Shown: one piece after another, positions 42,853 to 52,394 of the stretch
How positions within the stretch are numbered: the stretch's first letter is position 1
Layout of the letters: the number at the start of each line of letters is the position of its first letter
From: an uncultured Balneola sp.
GTDB lineage: Bacteria > Bacteroidota > Rhodothermia > Balneolales > Balneolaceae
Direction: 5' to 3'
Assembly (NCBI GenBank): GCA_913058495.1
Contig: CAJXQC010000005.1
Span: forward strand, 1 to 64,000
Length of the DNA: 64,000 nucleotides
Made by a program: the position numbers and the translations under genes
Notes under the pieces: model-generated
What the model was told of the DNA's origin: nothing
Databases searched by the model: none
The model's input: only the letters and a program-made list of their open reading frames with translations

Positions 42853-45540
42853 ATGAAAAAACTGATACAATTTTTTGCAGTAACTATGTTAGTTGCTTTG
42901 CCGATGTTTGTGCAAGCTCAGGACACGGTTTCTGTGAAAGAATTAAATACGTACGAGGGACTTACTGAGTATTCACAGAATGCTCTACAAGCACACCCAT
43001 TAAATGGTGTTACTGTAACCTACACAGGTGTAATCGTTTCCAATCCTAAAACTTCCGGGAATGCAACACCTAATGATACTAACAGTGATGGCGTAATTGA
43101 TGACATCGGAAGGATACATGTTTTCATTACAGATACAGCTGCTGTAACACAAGGTAGAGCAGGAATGTCTATACAAATTGTGGAAAGTGATTACGAGTTA
43201 CTTGAAGGTTTCCAAAGAGGAGATGTGGTTACTTTTGTAGGTCGAATGACATTCTTCAATTCAACTGTACAAATGACTGCAGATGAAGCGTCACTCCAGG
43301 GAACAACATCTATCAACTTTCCGCAGTATGCAGAATTACTTGATCCGTGGGAAGTAACTGTAGATGAACTTGTTACTGCAAATGGTGATGGTACTTTCCA
43401 AATGGATATTGAAAGCTATCAAAAGTACAACAACGCTTATGCCAAAATAACCGGCGCAACTGTAAGCAATATTTCTGTTGGAAGCAGAGTTGATTGGGCA
43501 TTAAATGAAAATGGCTCAAGAATTTACATGTATGATATTTCTCTTCGTTTCAGAAATGACAGAGGTTTGGGATATCTTCCTGAATGGAACTACAGAAGAT
43601 TGCCAGGTCTGGAAGACGGTTCTGACGGTAATTTTGAGCCTCCTGTAGCAGGAGCGGTAGTAAATGTAAGTGGTTTCTTAAACCTGCAGGGCGATGATCC
43701 TGACGGTACCGTTCCTTCAAACCAGATTTCATGGAGCATGAGCCCGTTTGAAGATGGTGTACTTTGGACAACTGATGATAGCTCGGGAGAGCCTTTAAGA
43801 TGTGTTGATGGCGAGCTTTGCAATGGCGAGACTTTGAACTGGCCAAGTGATGTTGAAGTTGTAGGTCTTCCTCCAAGTTTCAGCAATGCGGCTCAATCTG
43901 ATTCCACTGTAACTTCTTCTGACGCTGTTACTGTAAGCGTTGATATTGTTGCTGATGGCTCTGCTACAGTTACAGGTGCTAACATTGTGTATTCTGATGG
44001 AGACACTACTGTAACTGCTGCAATGACAAATTCAGCGGGTAATACTTTTGAATTTACATTACCTACTTTTGATAACTTCAGTCCAGTATCATTCTATTTT
44101 GAAGCTACAGACAGTGAAGGATTAACAGGTAGAGATCCTATCTCAGGCAACTATGGCTTCTTTGTACAGGATGAGCCTATCAATTCTATTGCTGTGATCC
44201 AAACAACAGCTGATGGAAAAGCAGGAGCAAGTCCGTTGGATGGAGCTGGAGCACTTCCGGTTGATATTTCAGGAATTATTGTTTCTGACAACTCTGATGG
44301 AGTAATTATTCTTCAGGAAGCAGCAGCAGCGTGGAGTGGTATTTTCTTAGAAAGAACTTCAGCTACACAAGCTTTGGTAAAAGGAGATTCTATCACGGTT
44401 ACTTCTGCGGAGGTTTCTGAAGCAGCGGTAGCAAGTAACTCTTTGACCCTGACTCAACTGGTAAATCTTGAGTTTACTGTAAATTCTTCAGGAAACGATA
44501 CTGATCAGGTAATTCCTGTTATAAGTACTGATACTGTTCAGGCTTTACAAAACGGTGGCGAGCTTGAGAACTATGAAGGAATGGTTGTTAAATTTGAAGA
44601 TGTTGAACTTACAGCAAGGGGATCTTTCGGTGAGTATACACTACAAAACTCTGATGCTGATTCAGCAAATGGAGTTCAATTCAATGAAGATATACGTTCA
44701 ACTGTTGTTGGAAACACTCAAGCCAGAGGAGATTACAATGAAACAGTTAGAGCAGGTAAATCGCTCGATGCGTACGCTGTTGTAGCAGCTTCTTTCGGAG
44801 CTCCTAAATTCCACCCTAGAACAGCTGCAGATATTATAGCTGCTGATGGAAATGCTTTTACTCCGTTACTGGATTTCTCCTTAACAGGACCTTCAGACAG
44901 TGCAAGTATTGTTGTTGATAAAGCATCTTTCGAATTTACATGGAACTCATCTCAGGATTTTGATGGTGACGATGTGAGTTATGTATGGAAGCTATATAGT
45001 AGCGATACAACCACAGTACATGTTGATGTAGATTCTGATTCAGAAGGATCAGCAAATGTATCAACTGCTGATTATGATGATGTAGATACGTTCTTATCTG
45101 AGCAAGGTCTTCAGAACGGAGAATCGGAAACTTACTTATGGACAGTATTTGTAACTGATGGTTCGGATACACTACAAGTAAGAAGTTCATTCTTTGACGA
45201 TTATGCGCCTATTTTCAGAGTGTTAACTTTGGAAAAAGCACTACTTACTTCAAACGATTTCGAATCAGGTACTCCTGATGCTTTTGCACTTGAGCAAAAT
45301 TATCCGAACCCGTTTAACCCAACTACAAATATAAAATTCTCTCTACCTAAAACGGCAGATGTGAGTCTTACTATTTATAACATGTTGGGCCAAAAAGTAA
45401 GCACGTTAATAAATGAAAAAATGAACTCCGGATTCCATATCGTACCATTTGATGCAAGTAACTTATCAAGTGGAATGTATATTTACAGAATCAAAGCAGG
45501 TTCATTCACCAGCACTAAGAAAATGCTGTTGATTAAATAA
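42853..45540 (+). CDS. T9SS-secreted multidomain protein
   Basis: The 895-residue protein has a signal peptide (MKKLIQFFAVTMLVALPMFV) and a canonical T9SS type A sorting domain: YPNPFNPTTNIKFSL, then DVSLTIYNMLGQKV, then SSGMYIYRIKAG. Between these are at least two OB-fold-like modules (VTVTYTGVIVSNP, VVTFVGRMTF; VDISGIIVSDNSDGVIIL and KGDSITVT), resembling those beside extracellular nucleases, plus an Ig-like part (TVTGANIVYSDGDTT). No catalytic nuclease domain is visible. It is presumably anchored on the cell surface, possibly as a binding protein. A perfect terminator follows. Confidence 0.88.
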   Translation: MKKLIQFFAVTMLVALPMFVQAQDTVSVKELNTYEGLTEYSQNALQAHPLNGVTVTYTGVIVSNPKTSGNATPNDTNSDGVIDDIGRIHVFITDTAAVTQGRAGMSIQIVESDYELLEGFQRGDVVTFVGRMTFFNSTVQMTADEASLQGTTSINFPQYAELLDPWEVTVDELVTANGDGTFQMDIESYQKYNNAYAKITGATVSNISVGSRVDWALNENGSRIYMYDISLRFRNDRGLGYLPEWNYRRLPGLEDGSDGNFEPPVAGAVVNVSGFLNLQGDDPDGTVPSNQISWSMSPFEDGVLWTTDDSSGEPLRCVDGELCNGETLNWPSDVEVVGLPPSFSNAAQSDSTVTSSDAVTVSVDIVADGSATVTGANIVYSDGDTTVTAAMTNSAGNTFEFTLPTFDNFSPVSFYFEATDSEGLTGRDPISGNYGFFVQDEPINSIAVIQTTADGKAGASPLDGAGALPVDISGIIVSDNSDGVIILQEAAAAWSGIFLERTSATQALVKGDSITVTSAEVSEAAVASNSLTLTQLVNLEFTVNSSGNDTDQVIPVISTDTVQALQNGGELENYEGMVVKFEDVELTARGSFGEYTLQNSDADSANGVQFNEDIRSTVVGNTQARGDYNETVRAGKSLDAYAVVAASFGAPKFHPRTAADIIAADGNAFTPLLDFSLTGPSDSASIVVDKASFEFTWNSSQDFDGDDVSYVWKLYSSDTTTVHVDVDSDSEGSANVSTADYDDVDTFLSEQGLQNGESETYLWTVFVTDGSDTLQVRSSFFDDYAPIFRVLTLEKALLTSNDFESGTPDAFALEQNYPNPFNPTTNIKFSLPKTADVSLTIYNMLGQKVSTLINEKMNSGFHIVPFDASNLSSGMYIYRIKAGSFTSTKKMLLIK

Positions 45541-45552
45541 ACATTTTGAAAT

Positions 45553-45592
45553 GGAGCTACCTGTTTCGATCAGGTAGCTCCTTTCTTTTTTT
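45553..45592 (+). terminator. intrinsic terminator after the T9SS protein
   Basis: GGAGCTACCTG (45553-45563) and CAGGTAGCTCC (45571-45581) form a perfect 11 bp stem with a 7 nt loop, followed by TTTCTTTTTTT. This structure lies inside the longest open reading frame of the next gene, which shows that the frame's first TTG (45546) is not its start. Confidence 0.93.
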
Positions 45593-45605
45593 AATAATTT
45601 ATCTC

Positions 45606-47114
45606 TTGAAAACACACGCACTTTTACTTCTATTTTTATTTTCGACATTGATCTATTGGAATGGATGCAATGAGACTATAAATGGAGAACTTTCAGAAAA
45701 CCAACCACCATCAACAAATTTGACTGTAGAAAGGATAAATCGTGGAAATGATTTTCGTTTGTCCAGCCAAATTCAAATTTCGTGGTTTGGCAATGATCCC
45801 GATGGATTTGTAGCAGGTTTTGAGTATGCTATAAATGATACTTCTGAAGGGAATTTTACATTTACGACAAAAACAGATAGTGTTTTTATTCTGCCGATCA
45901 CGTCAGGGCAACAAACGGATGACGTACTTTTTAAAGTAAGGGCAGTTGATGATAAAGGATTGGCAGACCCTGTTGGGGCATCACTTGTATATCCAATAGT
46001 TAATTCAATCCCACAAGTTTCGATCAATTCCAATCAATCTCCACCGGATACATTATTTTCTGTATCCAGTTTTGGATGGAACTTTAGTGATCCCGATGGA
46101 TTGCTAAATCTTGCAAGCACAGAAATTGCTATAAATGATACTATAAATGGATGGGTTAACATTCCATTTACTGAAGATGATGACGGACAACTATTTATAT
46201 CTCTTGAAGTAGATAACTCTACAGCAGGAACGAATGATGCACAGGTTTTTCTTGGAAGAAGCTATTCAACGCTTCAAGTAAATGGAGAAAATTTAACAGT
46301 TCCGGTTAATGTTGGAGCACGAAACACATTTTATGTTAGAGCTGTGGACGCGGCTGGTTCAGCCAGTGAATTAGATTCTTTGTCATGGTATATAAAAGAG
46401 CAGAAATCAAACACGTTGTTCTTAAATGATTACTCAGGACCTAGTTCATCAAACAGACAACAGTTTCATTTGAACTTATTACAACAAAACGGAATCTCTC
46501 CAGATATCTGGATAATAAATGATGGAGATGTTTCACAGGATAAAGTAGCACTTTCCAATGCTTTTCCGGCAGTGATAGACCCGACGTTGATCAAAACGCT
46601 TTCCAAATGGGATCATATTTACTGGATATCAAATGATCTGGATAGAAACATTACATATGCTCAGGAAATTTTAGATGAATTCTTTGATAACGGCGGTACT
46701 TCTTTTATAAATATTCCGATGAAGAATATTGATGAAGAAGATCCTGTTTTTAATTTCTTACCTGTGGACTCAATTCAGACCGGACAATTTTTGATTCTGG
46801 AAGATTCTCTTGTCACACCAACCGATGCTGCTATTACAAATACGCTAAGAGTAGAATCCGGTTCTTTTGCTTTAAGTGGTGTATTTCCGGTAAAAGGGGT
46901 GAGCGGAAGCACAAGTTTATATCAGGCTAATTTTGTAAGAAGAACAGCAACTGGTGGGGTTCGGGCTTATAATGATTATCAATTTGTTACCATAGAGAAT
47001 ACTGAAGGGAATGTTATTTATTTCAGTCTTGATTTGTCGAACCTTAATGGGAATAACAATATTAGTGATATGATTCAAGAAGTTGTCATAGAACGTTTAG
47101 GCTTTAAACAATAG
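45606..47114 (+). CDS. surface lipoprotein with Ig-like domains, in the TonB receptor operon
   Basis: The start is set at TTG 45606. It follows the terminator, and the protein then opens MKTHALLLLFLFSTLIYWNGC, a lipoprotein signal with Cys21 as the lipid site. The 502-residue protein has Fn3/Ig-like segments (SWFGNDPDGFVAGFEYAIND, SFGWNFSDPDGLL) with repeated NDPDG/SDPDG motifs. A C-terminal alpha/beta domain (LFLNDYSGPSSSNRQ to DIWIINDGDV) resembles a gasdermin-unrelated ThuA-like fold in its strand order, but this is uncertain. It is 4 nt before the TonB receptor, suggesting a surface partner. Confidence 0.75.
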   Translation: MKTHALLLLFLFSTLIYWNGCNETINGELSENQPPSTNLTVERINRGNDFRLSSQIQISWFGNDPDGFVAGFEYAINDTSEGNFTFTTKTDSVFILPITSGQQTDDVLFKVRAVDDKGLADPVGASLVYPIVNSIPQVSINSNQSPPDTLFSVSSFGWNFSDPDGLLNLASTEIAINDTINGWVNIPFTEDDDGQLFISLEVDNSTAGTNDAQVFLGRSYSTLQVNGENLTVPVNVGARNTFYVRAVDAAGSASELDSLSWYIKEQKSNTLFLNDYSGPSSSNRQQFHLNLLQQNGISPDIWIINDGDVSQDKVALSNAFPAVIDPTLIKTLSKWDHIYWISNDLDRNITYAQEILDEFFDNGGTSFINIPMKNIDEEDPVFNFLPVDSIQTGQFLILEDSLVTPTDAAITNTLRVESGSFALSGVFPVKGVSGSTSLYQANFVRRTATGGVRAYNDYQFVTIENTEGNVIYFSLDLSNLNGNNNISDMIQEVVIERLGFKQ

Positions 47115-47118
47115 AATT

Positions 47119-50073
47119 ATGAAAAGATTAAAAAGTGTACTTATAGCCTTATTCTTTATCGGAACCGGTTCAACTGTTTTTGCACAAACAGGTGGAATTA
47201 AGGGCATTATAACTGATGCAGAAACCGGCGAAACATTGATCGGTGTTAATGTATTGATATCCGGAACCAGCTTTGGTGCAGCAACAGGTTTGGACGGAGA
47301 TTACGAAATTGATGATATCCGTGCCGGAGAATACACTGTAAGAATTACCTATATAGGATACGAAACAGTTCTTCTCACAGCAATCAAAGTTGAAGAAGGA
47401 GAATTTACCGAGCTTAATTATAAACTGAAGTCAAAGGTACTTACTTCGGGTGAAGAGATCGTTGTAATTGGTGAAAGACCGATTTTTGATGTTGAGAAAT
47501 CAACAACCTCTTCTACCATTTCAAGAAAAGATATCGAAGCTGCTCCTGTAAGGAAAGTTGAAGATGCAGTTTCTCTGCAATCTGGAGTAATTAAAGATCC
47601 AACAGGATTATATATAAAAGGTGGACGTGCTTACGAAACCGGTTACGTAGTTGATGGAGTTTCTGCTCAGGATCCTTTGGCGGGTACAGGTTTTGGTCTT
47701 GATCTTGGAGCAAATTCGTTCAGCAATATCGAAGTAATTACAGGTGGAGTTGGTGCTGAGTACGGAGACGTTACTTCAGGTGTTGTATCAGTAAAGACCA
47801 GAAATGGAGGCGATACTTATGAAGGAAGTTTTTCCCATAAAAGAGATAATTTTGGCTCTAATGTAGAAGATCACCAAGCCAACTATTTTCAGGATGTTTA
47901 TGAGATCAGCATTGGAGGCCCGGGTGTTATCGCTGAAAAATTATTACCCAAATTAGGTCTGGATATCCCTGGAAAAATTACTTTTTATGCCACCGCTCAG
48001 GTTGCTTTAGAAGATGGATATACAAAAATTGCAGCAGATCAAATCCAATCATCTACATCAGGCTCAGATTTTTGGTCGCCCAGACAAGGTAATCGTTGGA
48101 ATGGGATGTTGAAGCTTACTTATAATATTAAGCCGGGAATGAGGTTACAAGCGGCCTACCAGCGTTCGCTTACTATCAATCAGAATACAAGAATGCTTCA
48201 GATTACAGGAGCTGATACTCAGGTTCAGCCGGGCTTTCAGTTCGCATTTTCTAATGGGTTTTTAGACAATGCGAATACATACACGCATGATTCAAATCTA
48301 TCTTATTTAAAATGGACTCAGACTCTATCAACTTCATCTTTTTATGAGGTTCAGGTAAGCCGGTTATTTACACAATTGAGAGCTGATGCAAATGGAAGAG
48401 ATTGGCGTCCTGATGTAGTTGATGGAGAATTTGATCCGGAAAGTATCGTAACTTTCCCGGGAAATGAATTTGAAGGAACAGATGATTTTACTTACATCCT
48501 TGCAGGTCCCGGTTATTTTAATAATGGCGGGATTGCAACGCTTTGGCATGATCATTTTGCAGAAGAAATTACAGTAAAATCAAGCTACACAAAATTATTT
48601 GGTGGTCAACAAAATCAACTTGTAGTAGGTTTTGAATCAAAATTCAATGATTACCAATGGATTGATATTACCCGCCCCTGGATTGGAGCACCAATCAGAA
48701 TTGACGAAAACACAGTTTCTGAAACCTTCAGAGTTGGCGAAAATTTTGATGCCTGGAGAGTAAAACCTAATCGTGGTGCGTTGTTTATCACTGAAAAAAT
48801 TCGTTATAACGGATTGATAGCAAATATTGGTGGAAGGTTTGAATATTGGGCTCCCGGCCGATATGTGGATGAGCGTGTGGAAGAAGCACTGGATCCTAAT
48901 GTATTCTCAACCATCCCAACTTTTGTTGCTGAGCAGTATCAGGAGGATAGTAAAGAAATATTTGGCTTGAGATATAAATTTATTTTCCTGCCCAAAATAA
49001 ATGTGTCATTCCCTGTAAGAGAAAATCAGGTTCTTTTCTTTAATTATGGACATTCTGCCAGAATTCCTCATCCGAGTTTTGTATATGCAGGTTTAGATCC
49101 ATTTTTTCAGGATCAGTCTGACCTCCCAAGTTTAGGAAACCCGAATCTGAACAGAGAAGTAGATATTTCTTATGAAATAGGTCTTCGAAACCAAATTACT
49201 TCCAATGATGCTTTGAATATTTCTGCATTCTGGAGAGATAAATATGATTTTGTTACCTCACAAAGCATCAGGGTTAATGATGTTGACGGAAGACCTGTTA
49301 CCAAGGCGTTCAGAATAAATGGTGATTATGCAAGATCGAGAGGTGTTGAAGTTTCTTATCTGAAGAGATACAGAGATTTATTAAGAGGTCAGCTTTCTGT
49401 TACTTACAGTCGTGCGGAAGGTTTGAGTTCTACAAATGATGATAATTTAAGCGGAATTTCAGGAAGCCAGAATATTGGAAATAATATTGAGACACCATTG
49501 GCTTGGGATCGTCCATTCGATATAAAAGGTAACATTACATTTACACATGCAAGAGAAAATGGAATTTTGGATAGTCCTATACTAAATGACTTTCAACTAT
49601 TCGTTTCGGCTGTATGGAGAAGTGGAGCACGTTATACTCCATTCGAAAGAGTTGGAACGGAAAGAAATCCAATATCAGGAGAAGAAAACTGGAGGCCGAT
49701 ATACGAGCAAATAGATGACCCGGCAAAGAGATACAGTGAGGTTGGACCTGCCTGGTTCTATATGGACTTCAATCTTCAAAAATGGTTTACAATCGGGGAA
49801 ACCAGAGTATCTACTTTCTTAGAGATATCAAACTTCCTGAATAACAAAAGCGCAGTAGTTATTAATCCGGTAACCGGAGAAGGCTATAAGCAATATCCAA
49901 GCAGTCAGGCAGAGTTAATTGCCCTCAGAGATGACCGGTCATATGACGTTCCGAATAATGTTAGGGATCCAAGATATCTGGACCCTACTGACAACGGCTT
50001 ACCGAGCTACGAAAACCCAGCAAACTTTTTACAGCAAAGACACATTGTCTTTGGTCTTTCAATCAACTTTTGA
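47119..50073 (+). CDS. TonB-dependent receptor
   Basis: The 984-residue outer-membrane receptor has a signal peptide (about residues 1-23), a carboxypeptidase-regulatory-like domain (about 25-110, GGIKGIITDAETGETLIGV), and a plug domain (about 125-225, with VDGVSAQDPLAG and VEVITGGVGAEYGDVTSG-like text). The barrel ends with HIVFGLSINF, the aromatic end needed for BAM insertion. No SusD-like partner is present, so it is not a typical SusCD pair. The stop codon overlaps the next start (TGATG). The transported substrate is unknown. Confidence 0.92.
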   Translation: MKRLKSVLIALFFIGTGSTVFAQTGGIKGIITDAETGETLIGVNVLISGTSFGAATGLDGDYEIDDIRAGEYTVRITYIGYETVLLTAIKVEEGEFTELNYKLKSKVLTSGEEIVVIGERPIFDVEKSTTSSTISRKDIEAAPVRKVEDAVSLQSGVIKDPTGLYIKGGRAYETGYVVDGVSAQDPLAGTGFGLDLGANSFSNIEVITGGVGAEYGDVTSGVVSVKTRNGGDTYEGSFSHKRDNFGSNVEDHQANYFQDVYEISIGGPGVIAEKLLPKLGLDIPGKITFYATAQVALEDGYTKIAADQIQSSTSGSDFWSPRQGNRWNGMLKLTYNIKPGMRLQAAYQRSLTINQNTRMLQITGADTQVQPGFQFAFSNGFLDNANTYTHDSNLSYLKWTQTLSTSSFYEVQVSRLFTQLRADANGRDWRPDVVDGEFDPESIVTFPGNEFEGTDDFTYILAGPGYFNNGGIATLWHDHFAEEITVKSSYTKLFGGQQNQLVVGFESKFNDYQWIDITRPWIGAPIRIDENTVSETFRVGENFDAWRVKPNRGALFITEKIRYNGLIANIGGRFEYWAPGRYVDERVEEALDPNVFSTIPTFVAEQYQEDSKEIFGLRYKFIFLPKINVSFPVRENQVLFFNYGHSARIPHPSFVYAGLDPFFQDQSDLPSLGNPNLNREVDISYEIGLRNQITSNDALNISAFWRDKYDFVTSQSIRVNDVDGRPVTKAFRINGDYARSRGVEVSYLKRYRDLLRGQLSVTYSRAEGLSSTNDDNLSGISGSQNIGNNIETPLAWDRPFDIKGNITFTHARENGILDSPILNDFQLFVSAVWRSGARYTPFERVGTERNPISGEENWRPIYEQIDDPAKRYSEVGPAWFYMDFNLQKWFTIGETRVSTFLEISNFLNNKSAVVINPVTGEGYKQYPSSQAELIALRDDRSYDVPNNVRDPRYLDPTDNGLPSYENPANFLQQRHIVFGLSINF

Positions 50074-51071
50074 TGAAAAATTACTCTAACTTTATTTCAC
50101 TTTTTATTGCCGGATTGTTTTTGTTTTCCGGTACGCAAACATTTGGCCAAACATCTTATGGAGATGACCGTTCCGGAACGGAAGGCTTTCAATTCACTAA
50201 GATAACAGTGGATGCAAGAAGTGCGGGAATGGGGAATTCCAATATGGCTGATGCAACCGACGGTTCCAGCTTATACTGGAACCCGGCAATGGCATCGAAG
50301 ATAGGAAGTTCTTTTGCCACCCTTTCTCATACCGAGTATTTGGTTGAAACTAATCAACAGTATTTCGGATATATCCATAAATACAATGACTTTGCTATCG
50401 GAGGGTCGATCCAATATTTCACTTCGGGTGATCAAAAGGTAACTACGGAAACCCAGCCATTTGGAGATGGGCGTACATTCAGAACACACCATCTTTCTGC
50501 AGGTTTAACCGGCTCGCATAAGATTACTGATCTCTTTAGTTATGGTATTTCTTTGAGATATTATTATTTGAATTTCTTTGACATCACCTATCAGACAGGG
50601 GCTATTGATTTTGGTTTTTCATACGATGTTGGAGAAACAGGTCTGAGATTTGGAGTAAGTGTCAATAACTTTGGTTTTGAAGCTTCCCCGGATGGAGAAG
50701 TATCGAATTCTACTCCGGAAGGCGAAGAAACAAACGAGCCTGAAAGCGAACTTTCACTGCCAACACGTTTTATTATTGCTGCTGCTTATGATCTGTACGA
50801 ATCAGAGCAAAATAAAGTGGTAGTAACAGCTCAAATCAATAACCCAAGTGATAATTCAGAGGAACTGAATATTGGTGGTGAATATAGTTTTATGGATCAG
50901 TTCTTTTTCAGAGCCGGGTATGAGTTTGGCAATGAAGAAAGAATACTGCCAAGCTTTGGAGCAGGAGTTAAAATTCCTTTTTCCGGCAAAACATTAAAAG
51001 CTGATTACGGTTTTACTAATTTTGATCGTTTAGGAACAATACACAGAATTTCGTTAGGATTTAGTTTATGA
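50073..51071 (+). CDS. PorV/PorQ-family outer-membrane protein
   Basis: ATG at 50073 overlaps the receptor stop by 1 nt. A TTG one codon earlier is less likely. The 332-residue protein has a signal peptide, then the PorV/PorQ signature ARSAGMGNSNMADATDGSSLYWNPA, a FadL-like barrel. The last residues are HRISLGFSL. PorV shuttles T9SS cargo in Porphyromonas, and paralogues of this kind are common beside surface proteins. An operon with receptor and lipoproteins suggests a local role in delivery or assembly. Confidence 0.87.
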   Translation: MKNYSNFISLFIAGLFLFSGTQTFGQTSYGDDRSGTEGFQFTKITVDARSAGMGNSNMADATDGSSLYWNPAMASKIGSSFATLSHTEYLVETNQQYFGYIHKYNDFAIGGSIQYFTSGDQKVTTETQPFGDGRTFRTHHLSAGLTGSHKITDLFSYGISLRYYYLNFFDITYQTGAIDFGFSYDVGETGLRFGVSVNNFGFEASPDGEVSNSTPEGEETNEPESELSLPTRFIIAAAYDLYESEQNKVVVTAQINNPSDNSEELNIGGEYSFMDQFFFRAGYEFGNEERILPSFGAGVKIPFSGKTLKADYGFTNFDRLGTIHRISLGFSL

Positions 51072-52357
51072 GAGTAATGAAGAAATTAGGATTTTTATTA
51101 GTACTGCTTGTTGTTGCAGGAGCAGGATGTGACAATATCTTTGGTTCAAAGAATGACGAAACAAATGAAGATATTTTCGACGAAGGAAATATAGATCCAC
51201 GACTTGAGAATGTGGACGGTTATGCACCTGTACTTCCTTTCTGGGGAGAGTTTAATGCACCAAATGATGTGCACGTTGGCTTTGACACCTTTGTATATGT
51301 TACCGACAACGAAGGGGTTCATTTACTTGACAGAGCCGATCTTTCACCCAGAAGAACCATACAGTTACAAGGAGCCAATGCTGTAACTCAGGACCGGTTA
51401 TTAAACATTTATGTATCAGCTCGAATTGATACTACTATTGACAAAAACGGAATACCAACTACTTTCAATCTTCCGGCTGTGTTTAAGATCAAGAATATGA
51501 ATGGAGCAGGGGAGATTCAATTTGTTGATACACTCATTTTCCCTTTTGATGATGCCAGTTTAAGTACCTCAGCTGCACAAAATGCAAGGCTTAACAAAAG
51601 CTCATCAAATAATTACGAAAACGTAGAAATTACGGGCTTAACAATTTTAGCGGACAATTCTGTTTACGTATCCCGAAGAGGGCCTCAGAATAGTACCAAT
51701 CAAATTGCAGCACCGGATAATACAGTTCTTGAATTTGCCAGAATTGAAGAAAACGGCGTTCCCACAAATAAAATGACCAACGTTCGTCAGATCACTACGT
51801 TGAATCCTACTAATCCATCGCTTAGAAGTGCAGTTCGTTTAAGTTCAATAGCTTCTTTCGTAACTCCTCCTCAAAGAGACCGGTTAACAGATGACAGAAG
51901 CTTTTTAATTGCTCAGGCTTCTCAGGCTCAGGATATTGACTTTAGAGTGCTTTGGATAAATGCTGTGGAAACGACTGATGGTCTGATATTTGAACAAAAT
52001 TCGTCACTTCTTGCTCAGGATACATCTCAGGCAAATGGTTTTTTATATGAACCTGGAAAATTTCAAATGCCAACCGATATCGCATTTTCGGGCGATGATG
52101 ATGCATTTATTTTTGTTGTTGATTCTGAAACTGACTCGCTTTATCAATTTCAATCTAATGGACAGGAAGGGGTTAATCCTCCGGTAGGAGCGGATGCTGA
52201 CAGCAAGAAAATACTTGTTTCCTTTGGTGGCGAAGGTTCAGGTCCAAAGCAATTCATTAATCCAAGTGGTGTAGCTTATTACAGAACTATCGTATATGTG
52301 GCAGATACCGGAAATAATAGAATTGCCAGGTTTAAACTAACTACAGATTTCGAATAA
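51068..52357 (+). CDS. NHL/beta-propeller lipoprotein
   Basis: The ATG at 51068 overlaps the previous stop (ATGA); an ATG at 51077 is also possible. The 429-residue product has a lipoprotein signal with the lipobox VAGAGC at about residue 20. It contains propeller-like repeats: FNAPNDVHVGFDTFVYVTDN, then PTDIAFSGDDDAFIFVVDSETDSLYQF, and FINPSGVAYYRTIVYVADTGNNRIARF (all shown in part), typical of NHL or SMP-30-like beta-propellers. It is likely to face the outer surface or periplasm and to work with the receptor. Substrate unknown. Confidence 0.83.
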   Translation: MRVMKKLGFLLVLLVVAGAGCDNIFGSKNDETNEDIFDEGNIDPRLENVDGYAPVLPFWGEFNAPNDVHVGFDTFVYVTDNEGVHLLDRADLSPRRTIQLQGANAVTQDRLLNIYVSARIDTTIDKNGIPTTFNLPAVFKIKNMNGAGEIQFVDTLIFPFDDASLSTSAAQNARLNKSSSNNYENVEITGLTILADNSVYVSRRGPQNSTNQIAAPDNTVLEFARIEENGVPTNKMTNVRQITTLNPTNPSLRSAVRLSSIASFVTPPQRDRLTDDRSFLIAQASQAQDIDFRVLWINAVETTDGLIFEQNSSLLAQDTSQANGFLYEPGKFQMPTDIAFSGDDDAFIFVVDSETDSLYQFQSNGQEGVNPPVGADADSKKILVSFGGEGSGPKQFINPSGVAYYRTIVYVADTGNNRIARFKLTTDFE

Positions 52358-52394
52358 TCTGGAACCGGAGTTAAGGTTCTTTCATTCAAAAACA

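Noticed and set aside
47119-51071. SusC/SusD polysaccharide utilisation locus
   Set aside because: No SusD-like gene, glycoside hydrolase or sugar regulator is present; the neighbour is a PorV-like barrel.
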